From Sorex araneus (lineage: Eukaryota; Chordata; Mammalia; Eulipotyphla; Soricidae), in the NCBI RefSeq assembly GCF_027595985.1, contig NC_073303.1:370772386-370836385 (forward strand): 64,000 nt of DNA, in the 5' to 3' direction. The notes below the pieces were generated by a model. It was not told where the DNA came from. It saw nothing but the letters and a program-made list of their open reading frames with translations, and made no database searches. Within the stretch, counting starts at the first letter, position 1. Every line of letters starts with the position of its first letter. Both the position numbers and the translations under genes were made by a program. Of the stretch, positions 47,631 through 58,515 are shown piece after piece.

Positions 47631-48512
47631 TTTAGTTTAGTATATTTTATATTTTATTTTATACCAGATAATATTGAACAGGAATAGGTATCTGTTCTTG
47701 ACAAATACCTTAATAGGCTGTTTGACTCTGGCTTATTGGGACGGAGGAGGTTTGAGATGAAGTTTGCAGAAAGAAAGCACCATCTTTGCTTTTCTTTTTG
47801 GTAGAGTGTCTTTAAGCTCTATTAATTATTAAATACGCAAGCACATAAAATGATTAGAGTTCCCTCTTAGCCAATGTTAATCGATGTTCTTAATTTTTAT
47901 GACTATAAAGTATTACTGTGTTTTATATTTGGGTAGTTAGGGCACAGAGGAAGTTTTACTTAAAGTTGTAGGTAATATCAAATTTTGTTTCTAAAGTGAA
48001 TGCGTGGATTTTTACTGTTACCTATACACTAAAAGACTATAGAGACGATATACTCTGGAGTTTGTGCTATCAGACATTTCATGGGTTTGTGATTAGGCAG
48101 AATGCACATGGCATTTGAACTTTTGGTTAAAAACAAGAATACCTATGTGATTCAAACATGTATAAAATAGTATTTATTTACATAAAAATATTCACAATTC
48201 ATATGAAATTCAAATTTTGCAGGTACCTGACAATTAATTGTCTTTGCTAATATAGCAACCCTATACCCAATGGTTTCATGTCTTTGTGGTATTTTATATT
48301 TCCCTAGTTCCTTTGAAAGTTATTAGCCACTTAAAATGTTCATAACTATTCATATTTATTTATGTAAAACATTTAGAAAGTAATTATTTTTCCATTTTCT
48401 TTACAAAGATTTTGTTTCATATTATGTATGAATATATGAAAGTCTTATACTTGTTACATTTATATTAGTCTTATATAAATATTTCAGTCTTATATAAATA
48501 TATATTATTTTT
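47631..48512. other. AT-rich unique stretch
   Basis: Nothing recognised. Confidence 0.4.
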
Positions 48513-48666
48513 GTTTGTATTTGGGCCACACCCCACTATGATCAGGGCTGACTCCTGGCTCTGTGCTCAGGGATCACTCCTGGAAGGGCCCAGGGACTCA
48601 TGGACGATGTTGGCGATCAAACCCAGGAGGCAAGATTCCTGCTCACTGAACTATTGCTTTGGGTCC
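48513..48666 (-). mobile_element. Old SINE A-related copy
   Basis: GGGCCACACCCCACTATGAT, GCTCAGGGATCACTCCTGG, GGCGATCAAACCCAGGAGG in reversed order. Confidence 0.75.
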
Positions 48667-50744
48667 TCATTGTAGCATTATTTATTTATTTTTTGACTCC
48701 GTATGTTGTTATTAAAAATAAAATTTACTTATTTTAAAGTGCATTTTGTTAATGTTTTCCATTAAGATAAACACTTTCTGTGACTTTAATCTGCATTATG
48801 GTCATAAGTTCTCCTATATAACTTTATAAAAGTTTTATGAGTGTACTCTATAACTGCTATTTATTTTTTTATGTGTGCTTTGAGCTGATTTCATTCCATT
48901 TTATTTTTATGGATAAACAATTAGCTCTGCCTATATTCTCTATATTGAATTATATGTATTAAAAAAGTGTGCTTATCTTTATCTCCAGATTCTGTAATGT
49001 TAAAAACTTTCAGAAGTGTGTTGAGATGGAAGAAAAGAATTTAGTTGAGTGTCTCTAGCACAGTAAATCAGTTGATATTTAAGAGTCTGGATTCAAGTGG
49101 ATTAGACATCCAGAAATCTAGTTGTAAGATATTCCTGTTCATTTCCCTAATTAATCACCAATGGCAAGCTTGGTGAGTTGCCATAATGAAGTGCTAGTAT
49201 GACACTATTCACTTTCCAGTCCAAATGGCAGACGACTAAGTCTAGATTTTGAGAAAAAAAAAAAGGTAATGGGAAGTTGCAGGAGAAAGACAGAGCATTC
49301 ACGATTGGAAGCTTAGAGCTCAGGGCTTCTTAGGGCTAAGAAGGAGGGGACAGAGAACACCAATGCTTCTCAGTAGGACCGCCCCTGCCTACATCACTTT
49401 TCTGAATTCCCGGAAACCATTCAAATATTTGAATTTGAATTCATTCTTGTCAAGCTAGAATACAGCCTAAGTAAGTATATTTGCATATTAAAGCAATCAG
49501 GAAGCCAGAAAATTGGAGATTTTGTTGCAGAAATTTGGGTCACACACAGACACACAAATGCAAGACAAACAAGCTGGGTTGTGATGTGTGATTCTCAATG
49601 CGTTTTTCTAAGAATTATGGAGTCAGTGATTTAGTATGAAAAACAAGAACTACTTAAAACAAGTGTCGAAACCCCAACTACCTATGGAGGCCAGCAGGTA
49701 ACAGAAATGAGTAGCGAATCAGGCAGATGAGAACTTACTGCTGAGGGGACACAGGCCCCACTCTAAAGGGGAAGCTGCCTTACTTCCCCAACTGGGTGGT
49801 CCCAGGTAAAGAAGTATATTTGCATGTTAAAGCACGAAGGACAGGCAAAGTAGACTTTTCAGCTGGAGTCAATAATCTAGATTTTTCTTTGAATTGTCTC
49901 TATTACCAGTTATTAGCAACTGATTTAATAAAAAAAATTAGCAAAGGAAAAAGAAAGGATGAGAAGAAATGGGAGAAAAGGCCCTATAGACCCAAGAAAT
50001 GTATCTACTTCCAGGTTAGCGAGCTTCGTACCCGAGTAAGCACACTTCTTCAACAGGCAGACAGAGCTTGGCACAAATTAAGTGAGGAAGTAACAGAACA
50101 CCAGAAAATCCCAGGAAGTGACTGGGGATGTGAAAGAGATGGATGACCTTTGAGATAGAGTATTTCTTTTCTACAGTTTTGTTTTAGACTTGCTATTTCA
50201 ATCTAGCCCAGATAACTATAGATTGGTGTGGAGATTAACTATACCGAGGAAATAAATAATCTCTAACAAGCCATGCTACCATTTAGACAAACATGCAAAG
50301 AGGAAAAAAAAATAATTGATCTACAAATAAGTGATCATTCACTGGACACAAAAACCTTCAGAGAATTCTCTTTACCAAAGAATCTGTCCAGTAGTAAACA
50401 GAATGGGTTTCTAGCAGAGATTCGACACGGTGTCAGTTTTACTGTTTATTGACAATAACAGTGTTTTTAGTGAAGTGATCCATTTTCCTTGTCTTCTTCA
50501 CTCTTATTTTTCTCTGCAACTTCCACTGCTCTTACATGAAGAAAGAAATTTGATATGAATTAGCCAAGTTTCTTTCTATCAGTGGGAAGAAAATCATTTC
50601 ATTAGAGGCTAAGATTCTACAAAGAAACACATGGATACGTGCATGCACACACACACACGTAAACACACACACATTTATACTGGCATATAGAATGTTTATA
50701 AGCAAGAATGGCTTATGTAATTAAAGGTAATATTCTCAGTATCT
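48667..50744. other. Unique stretch with an internal short duplication
   Basis: No SINE or LINE recognised. A 23-bp near-identical direct repeat lies at 49473-49495 and 49812-49834, both with octamer ATTTGCAT. A 116-aa frame at 49796-50146 has no recognisable domain. A short CA tract lies at 50648-50674. Confidence 0.4.
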
Positions 50745-51036
50745 GTATTACAAACCATAATGCCTTAAAAGAAGAGAAAGAGAGAGACAAAGAGAAAGAA
50801 AGAGGACAGGGAACAGAGAGAAAGAGCAAGAGAGAGAAGAGAGAGAAGGAAAGGAAAGGAAAGGAAAGGAAAGTGCCTGCCATAGAGACAGACTGGTAGG
50901 TGTGTGTGTGTGGGGAAACTCAGGACATTGGTGGTGGGAAATGTGCACTGGTGGAGGGATGGGTGTTGGAACATTGTATGACTCAAACCTGATCATGAAC
51001 AGTTCTGTAACTGTGTATCTCAAGGTGATTCAATTT
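50745..51036 (+). mobile_element. L1 3' end, unit 1 of 2
   Basis: TGTATTACAAACCATAATGC, purine tract, GTGCCTGCCATAGAGACAG, GGTGGTGGGAAATGTGCAC, GGTGATTCAATTTAAAA. Same order as 20110-20490. Confidence 0.9.
50766..50873. repeat. GA-rich and (GGAAA)n purine tract
   Basis: GAGAAAG repeats, then a run of GGAAA pentamers at about 50848-50872, inside the L1 3'UTR. Confidence 0.9.
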
Positions 51037-51039
51037 AAA

Positions 51040-51294
51040 AAAGACTTAATACCCCCATTGCAAACACAACACCCAAAAGGAGAGAGAGAGAGATAAAGGG
51101 AATGCCCTGCCACAGAGGCAGGAGGTAGTGGGAGGGATGCTGAGACCGTTGGTGGTGGAGAATGGGCACTGGTGGAGGATGGGTACCCACTATTGTGTGA
51201 CTAAAAGGCAAGAGTGAAAGTTTGTAAGTCTGTAACTGTACCTCATGGTGATTCACTAGTAAAAAATTAAAAATAAATAAATAAATAAATAAAA
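51040..51294 (+). mobile_element. L1 3' end, unit 2 of 2
   Basis: Repeats the same 3'UTR order as unit 1 (CATTGCAAACACAACACCC, AAAAGGAGAGAGAGAG, GGTGGTGGAGAATGGGCAC, GGTGATTCACTAG) and ends in an (AAAT)n tail at 51270-51294. Confidence 0.9.
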
Positions 51295-52272
51295 TTTTAT
51301 AAAAAGAGAGAGAACTAAATTTTAGATATTTTGGAATTCCTCTCAGAAAAAAAGAGTGAAAAATAATTTAAAAATTAAAATAAAATTAATGCGCACCATG
51401 CATTAAATATAAACTTGCTATACTCTTCTGGGTTGTTCACAATGACCAGAAAGACAGCATAAATATCATCATCCCACAAGGCTGCCCTTTCAATCATATG
51501 CTTTAACAAATTGCTTTCAGGCCTTAGATCTGCATTATTTATATGCGCAAATCTATACATTTACTCCATGCCTAAGTGATTGGTTATGTGCCATATCATG
51601 AAGGTGAGGATACAAAAGTCAAGGATATCCAGCCTGGAGCTTTCCCCCCACACCTATATTCACAGTCATGATATTGCAGCAAAGGACGTGCGCTCCAATC
51701 ACTCAGAGTAGCCACTATGATCAAGAACATATAACTACGTTAAGGTTTTTATTATGAGGCATAAGGAAGGACCCATGCTATAAATCAGGAGCTTATAATT
51801 TCAGAATCTGAAATAAATCAAACTGCTGGAAAGTAAGACATATAATTAGAAAGAAAAAAAAACCTGTTATGATCCTGCTAGCCCTACATTTTTCACTACC
51901 TGATGCTTTGGCACTGTTTGTTCCAGGTGTTAAAAGGACAGTGAACGGACTGACAGCTAGAAAAAATTATAGGTGAACTGATAGATATTTGAAACGCATA
52001 TATTTTGCTGAAAGATCCTGAATCTGCAGTCTTCCCCAAGGCTGATACAGCTTTCTGGCCACCAGCTAACCTTTCAGGACTGCTTATAGTATTAATAAGT
52101 AAGGATGATGGGTTTAATTGGATTCCGTTGTCTCCAAAAGAAACTATACCTGATATGTAGGTCTCAACTTTTGTTTTGCATAGTTAATCATTTTTTAAGT
52201 TAAGAAAATCTCCAATTATGGTTTTGATAAATAATCAAATATAAGTCGAATTTGCTACTCTAGTTTGAGGGT
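51295..52272. other. Unique non-genic stretch
   Basis: Nothing recognised. Confidence 0.4.
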
Positions 52273-52517
52273 TTTTTTAGGAATGTTTATTGAGACATTG
52301 GTTTACAAAACTGTTCATAAAAGAGTTGCTGCAGTCATGTAAAGTCCCAACACCAATCCCACTACCACTGTCCCCTCCCTCACCCACACCCCCAGGGTGT
52401 TCCCAGCCACCAGACTGCCCCTTGGCAGTGGTATAAAAATTTTGCTTCATATTACTTGGCCCAATAAAACTTAAATGGCAGGTAGAATTATCTGAAAATA
52501 AATTAACCAAAGTCAAG

Positions 52518-52694
52518 GTTTTTTTTTTTTTTGCTTTTTGGGTCACACCCAGCGATACTCAGGGGTTACTCCTGGCTTTACGCTCAGGAATTACTCCTGG
52601 AGGTGCTTGGGGGACCATATGGGATGCGGGGATCAAACCCGGGTCGGCCGCGTGCAAGGCAAACGCCCTACCCGCTGTGCTATGGCTCCAGCTC
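52518..52694 (-). mobile_element. SINE A nested in the half-LINE
   Basis: Reversed A-tail, body and head. Duplication CCAAAGTCAAG at 52507-52517 and 52695-52705, exact. Confidence 0.95.
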
Positions 52695-52766
52695 CCAAAG
52701 TCAAGTTTTGATGATGATGGTTTTAGCCTGTCTTAATCTAGTAGAGGACGACCATCTGCACCATTA

Positions 52767-53713
52767 TTAAGTGCCATGCTCAATGGCACATGATGGGGAT
52801 TTTCTCTTGTCATTTAAAGAGGCTTTTAATGCTTCATGAAAAACTGGATTCAAGGCTGCATATTCCTTAAACTGTTCCCTGTTGACCAAGCTCTGTATGG
52901 GATCTTCAATTCTGAATGTTAATCTAGGTGAATAGAGTACCCTTAGTGAGGTGCTCATTTCACTGGACTCTATCCTTCCATATTCTTCTGGCTTCTAGAG
53001 TCTCATTTGATAGACCTGTGGTACATCTCACAGGCTTTCCTTTGTATGTAAGCTCCTTTTTTGTTTTTATTTTTATTTTTATATTGGGGTCACACCCAGC
53101 GATGCTCAGGGGTCACTCCTGGCTCTGCACTCAGGAATCACTCCTGGCGGTGCTCGGGGGACCATATGGGATACTGGGAATCGAACCCGGGTTGGCCTCA
53201 TGCAAGGCAAACGCCCTACCCATGTGCTATCACTCCAGCCCCAGCTCCTTTTTTTGATTTTGCTTCATTCAGTATTATGTCTCTGTCTTTGGATTTTGTC
53301 ATTTTGAGTATAATGTGTCTTGGGCTTTTCCTAATTCAGTTTATTTTCCTGGGACACCCCACCCCCCACCCCGCCAGGCCTCTAAGGTATTGGCAGCTGT
53401 CATCCTCATCTCTGTAAAGTTCTTATAGATAATTTAGCAATTGATTTTCATCACATTTGTGTTCCTGTTCTTCAGGGACTTCAGCGATTCTTTGCTGTTC
53501 CCTCTTGAATGCATCCCAGAGTTCTCCGGGATGTTGTTCATTTCTTCTCAGACCATTTCCCATCTTCTGTTGTTTCCTAGCTGTTTCCTCCATCTCATCT
53601 TGGAGCTCTTTGATCATTTTCACAGCTTCAGTTATTCTGCTCTGCAGGGCTTCTTGCTGACTTTTGATATCACCACCATGTTCCTCATTTCTGTCACCTC
53701 TGACAGTAGTCAC
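52767..53713 (-). pseudogene. L1 ORF1p-like remnant, broken by a SINE
   Basis: The upstream part (53713-53423) reads as a 96-residue stretch rich in E, Q, K and R with coiled-coil spacing (LQSRITEAVKMIKELQDEME). It ends in the RRNEQ...LWDAFKRE segment typical of the coiled-coil/RRM border of L1 ORF1p. The downstream part (52958-52767) reads as the C-terminal domain (LTFRIEDPIQSLVNREQFKE, ALKASLNDKR). The DNA between matches the ORF1 RRM region (GACACATTATACTCAAAATG in sense) but contains a SINE A, a stop and frameshifts. ORF1p is the RNA-binding chaperone of L1 ribonucleoprotein; this copy cannot make it. Confidence 0.72.
53063..53242 (-). mobile_element. SINE A inside the ORF1 remnant
   Basis: Reversed body and head with reversed B box GGAATCGAACCC. 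Duplication AGCTCCTTTTTT at 53051-53062 and AGCTCCTTTTTTT at 53243-53255. Confidence 0.95.
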
Positions 53714-54180
53714 TTTTTCATTTCATCTCTCGTACTTCCCTGTGCTTTGCGGACTACCTGTGATACCGTTGCTTTGAACTCCTTGATCGTCCTCATTACA
53801 TGTCACTAAAGACGCCTTCTGTGGTTTTACTGCTGTTTATGTCTTTGCTCATTGAACTTGGTAGGCTTCTACATTTCCCTCCCATTGGTTTTCCAGTATT
53901 TTTACTGGGCCAGGGCTAAGTCTATGTTACATAATTCCCCTGAAAAAATATCCCTGGGGTGACTCTATCTTCTCTGCCCATCTTGAATGGTGGAGCAAAA
54001 GTCAGGAAGAAGCTTTGATGTGGGCCCCTAATATGGTGCAGGCTGGATGGAGGCTGTTGGAACCCACCCAGTAGGGAGGGGGACCTGCCTCTTATTTAGA
54101 GCTCTACCTGCCTTTTGAGTAAGTCCTGCAATAGAAGCTGGAGGCAAACCTCGCCTGTGATGGTGAAACAACAAGTGGAA

Positions 54181-54645
54181 GGTCAATTTGAGATTCTTTT
54201 GTCAGTTTGATATCATTTTTAAAAATTTATATGAATTGACTGCTTTCCCTAAAGCTTCTAAAGCCTTACAATTCTGAAGCATTCCAGTAAAATGAATATT
54301 TGGGAAATATCATAGAAAACGGTGTGCAGAATACTCCAAGAACTGACCCTTCCACTATAACAAAAATCTAATTGAGAAAAAGATGACACATACTGTATTC
54401 TAATTAAATACTTAGCAAAAAAACTAACTGGAAAAAATGATAGATACTGTATTCTAATGCAAGACTTTGGGATCATCTAAAGAGAAATGTTGTTGTAAAA
54501 AGTTGGTTGGAGCATATTGGAACACTTTCATCGACCTCCTCCTCTTGCCTGTTTTCAAATTTGGCAATGAGAGGAGGAATATCAGTGCATATTCCTGGAG
54601 CATCTTTGTGGTGCCAGTGATAAGAACACAAAGCTCACTCTAAAA
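54181..54645. other. Non-genic stretch
   Basis: Contains two similar AGATGACACATACTGTATTC / TGATAGATACTGTATTCTAA segments (about 54382-54460), a small imperfect local duplication. Nothing else recognised. Confidence 0.4.
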
Positions 54646-55138
54646 ATTTTTTTTTCAATTTTTTTCAATTTTTTTTATTTTTTTCAGTGAATCACCTTGA
54701 GGTAGAATTACAGACTTACACATTTTCGTGCTTATGTTTCAGTCAGACAATAATTGAGTACCCATCTCTCCAGCAGTGTCCATTCTCCACCACCAATGTT
54801 TCTAGCATCCCTCTGAACACCCCCATCCCTCCCCTCCACACCTCTGCAGCAGGCGTATTCCCTTGTACCCTCCCTCTCCTTTTGGGTGTTGTGGTTTGCA
54901 ATACAGGTATTAAGTGGCCATCATGCTCGGTCTATAGTCTACTTTCAGCACACATCTCCCCTCCATAGCGAGCCCTCCAAGCACCCTTTACTTGGTGATT
55001 CCTTCTCTATCTGAGCTGCCTTTCCTCCCAGCATGTGAGGCTGGCTTCCAAGTCGTGGAGCAATCCTCCTGGTCCTTATCTCTGCTATCCTTGGGTGTTA
55101 GTCTCCCATTCTGTTGCTTTGTACTCCACAAATGAGGG
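54646..55138 (-). mobile_element. L1 3'UTR fragment
   Basis: Reversed A-rich tail, then TGAATCACCTTGAGGTAGAA, CAGCAGTGTCCATTCTCCAC, CTCCTTTTGGGTGTTGTGG and CTTGGGTGTTAGTCTCCC. It is the best-preserved antisense 3'UTR in the window. The CTCCTTTTGGG block is the reversed purine tract, unexpanded here. Confidence 0.9.
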
Positions 55139-55599
55139 CAGTTTAAAAACTTTTAGAAATGAATTTGAACCTACTTTTTGGTTTTCCAAGGGGCTGTTAC
55201 AAAAACGTTCCCCTTTTTCTCTCTCCAGTGGACTTGAACAGCTTTCCAGAAAGTATCTGTCAGCGGCCTTAGAGACATGCAATCCATAGCCATCTGGAGA
55301 AAGAAAGGTGGAAGGGCTAAGTGGCATATGGACCCATTACTCAAGAAAGCAAAGACTGTGGCAGAGGATGCTTGGGAAAATGATGGCTTTGAAGGGTTAC
55401 CAAGGACAACTCACATGGCCAGGCCAACTGCATTCTCATCCAAAGCTGGAGAGACCTTACGCTAAGCCCTTCAGGCAATATTTGAGTGCAGTATCTCGAA
55501 TCATTGAAGGAGGCGTATCTCAGCTCAAGACCAGCTTGCAGAGACCAGAGGGGATTTTTTTTTCTTTCCCTTAAAGCACCATATGTTTAAGAAACTATC
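55139..55599. other. Unassigned stretch with overlapping short frames
   Basis: Plus-strand frames of 62 and 88 aa overlap at 55277-55574, and an 80-aa minus frame lies at 55085-55327. None has a recognisable domain. A decayed processed pseudogene is possible but unsupported. Confidence 0.3.
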
Positions 55600-56317
55600 T
55601 TTCATGTCACTGGGTGGTTGCTGAGAAAATGGAACAGAGATATTAGTAGCCACAGTAACAACGAGTAGAGAATTCGCAAAAAGAATGTGGAAAAAATCTC
55701 TAAGGAATATGAGATCTGAACTCGTCTAGGAGGATCAATTGAACACTCTGGTGACTATCAGAAGAACCACATCATCATTTTCCCAAATGTTCAGTTTAAA
55801 AATATATGTAAGGTTCACAAGGAAACAGAAAAGTGTGGTCTACTAAAAGAAAAAGTGAAACTTATTGGCGGAGTCTAGAAAATGAACTAATAGATAAAGA
55901 TTTTGAAATGATTCGTGTCCCAAATTTGTCCAAATAGTTAAGGAAAAACAAAAGTACGGAACCAAGAAAAAAAGATGGATAGCATATACTTAACAAATGT
56001 TATCAATAGAGACAAGAATTATATAGTTACTAAACATAAATTCTGACGCTGAGAAGTCTAATAACTGAAAAAAAATCTGATAAAACAAGGGCTTCAGAAG
56101 CAGTTCTGAGAAGACAGAGGTGAAAATAAGAAAACCCAAAGGGAAAACTACTGAAAAAATATCTAGTCTATTAAGGAAAAAGAGAAAAAGGATAAAGAAA
56201 AAGGATAAAGAAAATAGAATCTTTGGGATCTTGGGAAACTATGAGGTTTAAACCATATACAAACAGGGCATTACAGATATAGAGAAAAAGTACCGCTAGA
56301 ATATTTAAATAATGGCT

Positions 56318-56446
56318 GGGGCTGGAGCAATAGCACAGCGGGTAGGGCATTTGCCAGCATCCCATATGGTCCCCTGAGCACCGCCAGGAGTAATTTCTGA
56401 GTGCCAGGAGTAACCCCTGTGCATTGCTGGGTGTGACGCAAAAAAG
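56318..56446 (+). mobile_element. SINE A with B box deleted, nested in L1M
   Basis: The head GGGGCTGGAGCAATAGCACA runs to GGGCATTTGCC and then jumps to AGCATCCCATATGG, losing about 30 nt with the B box. A second gap removes GCAGAGCCAG. The 3' end GGGTGTGACGCAAAAAAG is present. Confidence 0.9.
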
Positions 56447-57399
56447 AAAAATGACTAAAATGTTCCTATTTGAGTAAAGACATGAGTGTCTATACCAAAA
56501 GCTCCAAAAATGTTGGAAGGATAAATTTAGGTAGCTAAGTAAGAAGGATTAAATACAGGAGTTTACCTTACATAAAATAACCATTAGATGCAAGCTTTCG
56601 AAAGTCAAGAGCAAAACTGAGAAACGAAGAGAGAATTCTAAAAGCATGAAAAGAAAATTGACTTGTTATGCAGAAGGAGCGTTCACACGAGGACTTCTCA
56701 AACTTCTTGATCCTCATACTTCTCATATTTTCCATTTTCTCATGTGCCCAGAAGGTAGGGAAATGCCATGTTTAAATAGCTGAAAGAAAATGCTGCCAAA
56801 CAAGATTTCTTTATTCGGTCTTTTAAAAAACATCCTTTGATAATGAAAAAAAAATTCAAATGTTTACAGATAAACAAAAACTTAGGTGAGTCATTGCAAA
56901 AATACCTATGAGGAAGTCTCTAAGATGTTCTCCAGGTATAAAGTAAAAGGCACAAGACAATAAATTAATACCATGCAGAGAGATAAAGTTTTCTGGTAAA
57001 GATAACTAGGTAGGTACACATAAAGTCAATATTCCTATATTTTTCAGCTTCAACTCCTATTTTGTTTTGAATATTATAGAAAATTTAAATAAATAAAATA
57101 ATTACATAGTAATATAGGTGGAATTTTATAACTATGTGGTTTGTGATAGTAAAGTAATAAACATATAACGACATATGATAAAATTTGCTGATGTTGTTAT
57201 TGAAGCTGTTATTATCAACTGAACTTAGGCCTTTTTAAAATAAATATACAATATTAAACACAACCCCAAAGACACTATTAAGAATATAATAAAAATATAT
57301 ATAAAATAAAGGAGAAAGAAATAGAAATGACTTGGAAAAAATATGCATTACTTAAAGAAGACAGAAATTGAGAAATAAAAATATAGAGCATACAGTGGA

Positions 57400-57562
57400 T
57401 GAAGAAATAGAATAGTGCACAGGGCACTAATCGTGTATGGCTGACCCAAGTTCAGTCACCAACATCCCATATCATCCCCCCAAGCCCCAGCAAGAATGAT
57501 CCCTTAAAACAAAAACCAGGTATAAGCCATGAAAACCACCATGTGTGATCCCCCAAACAACC
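57400..57562 (+). mobile_element. Old SINE A nested in L1M
   Basis: AAATAGAATAGTGCACAGGG, GGCTGACCCAAGTTCAGTC, AACATCCCATATCATCCCCC and GTGTGATCCCCCAAAC in order. Diverged. Confidence 0.75.
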
Positions 57563-57798
57563 TCTCCAAATTTACAGAATGTATGGAAAACAGTAAAACA
57601 ACAAAGTAATTGCTTCCATATAACTAATTCATTATAAAAATTAAACCCAAAATAGCCCCCTATTAATTACTTACATTTCTAGGTACTCAGTTCAAGTCTT
57701 ATCTCTTTCTTCAAATTTCTCTAATCTTGAATTTTGTTTTTTTGCTAAAATTAAATGGAACAAAGAAGACTTGGAAATTATTGTAAATGTGTCATCAA

Positions 57799-58046
57799 TG
57801 GGCTGGAGCGATAGCACAGCGGTTGGGCATTCGCCTTTCACTCAGATGACCCGTGTTCGATTCCTCTGCCCCTCTCGGAGAGCCTGGAAAGCTACCGAGA
57901 GTATGGAGCCCGCATGGCAGAGCCTGGCAAGCTACCCATGTGTATTGGATATACCAAAAACAGTAACAATAAGTCTCTCAATGAGAGATATTACTGGTGC
58001 CCGCTTGAACAAATCGATGAGCAAAGGGATGACAGTGACAGTGACA
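57799..58046 (+). mobile_element. SINE B, full length
   Basis: Complete head (GGGCTGGAGCGATAGCACAG), B box GTTCGATTCC at 57855-57864, body and end GATGACAGTGACAGTGACA. Perfect duplication GTGTCATCAA at 57789-57798 and 58047-58056. Best full-length reference copy of SINE B here, with no A-tail. Confidence 0.96.
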
Positions 58047-58056
58047 GTGTCATCAA

Positions 58057-58484
58057 AGAACATTGAAGGGAAACTTCTCAATACCACACTGAAAAATCTA
58101 TTGAAAATCATGAATATAATACATGAAGCCAAACAACCAAATTGATATGATTTTATTTCAAATTTTAATATATATATCTGTCTATCCTTTGTAATTCTGC
58201 TTGGGTTATACTTACCTTTTCTGTGAACATATATTTTTAATATTTTCATAGAAATGGAATTCTTTATAGATTACCTTTAGTATTATATGACATAATAATG
58301 TACAGTAGGAATTAGGAAATAGAGAAGTCAAATTCTGTTATCTCCAAATTATATATGTACAAATGGTAATATTTATATGTATAAATGGTAATATTTATTT
58401 CATGTTTATAAAGTGAAAACCACACAATGGTATATGTAAAGTGCTTAACAGAAGGTCAATAAATAATTCAAATTACTATGATGA
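58057..58484. other. AT-rich stretch with possible MIR tail
   Basis: TATGTAAAGTGCTTAACAG followed by GGTCAATAAATAA at about 58432-58468 resembles the MIR 3' end. Two copies of AAATGGTAATATTTAT lie at about 58362-58397. Otherwise nothing. Confidence 0.4.
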
Positions 58485-58515
58485 ACAACCAGATGACAGT
58501 GGTACAGTGCAGTGC
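58485..58515 (+). mobile_element. SINE B 3' end fragment
   Basis: AACAACCAGATGACAGTGG and TACAGTGCAGTGCTAC match only the SINE B terminus. Confidence 0.6.

Larger units (their letters stand above)
52273..54180 (-). mobile_element. HAL1-like half-LINE (ORF1 plus 3'UTR, no ORF2)
   Basis: Read on the minus strand: a 5' region (54180 to about 53810), an L1-type ORF1 remnant (about 53810 to 52767), about 250 bp of spacer, then an L1-like 3'UTR (52480-52280) closing in an A-run opposite the T-run at 52273-52279. No ORF2 DNA lies between ORF1 and the 3'UTR. Two SINE A copies (52518-52694, 53063-53242) are inserted. A simple deletion of ORF2 from a normal L1 is the alternative. Confidence 0.6.
55600..57660 (+). 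mobile_element. Old L1M/HAL1-type: ORF1, inter-ORF and ORF2 start
   Basis: In order and against recalled L1M DNA: GCTGAGAAGTCTAATAACTG near 56050, GAGAGAATTCTAAAAGCATG near 56630, AAATTGACTTGTTATGCAG, ACAGATAAACAAAAACTTAGG near 56867 (in part), AGATGTTCTCCAGGTATAAA, then inter-ORF motifs (TTTGTGATAGTAAAGTAATA, TTGAAGCTGTTATTATCAAC), and AACAACAAAGTAATTGC near 57597. Frames are lost. Two SINEs are nested in it. Confidence 0.7.

Noticed and set aside
49796..50146. 116-aa basic frame, possible exon or processed pseudogene
   Set aside because: No recognisable domain and no splice or poly(A) context. Kept only as part of a unique stretch.
57799..57870. tRNA-like sequence with A and B boxes
   Set aside because: It is the head of a SINE, continuous with SINE body and repeated many times in the window, so not a tRNA gene.
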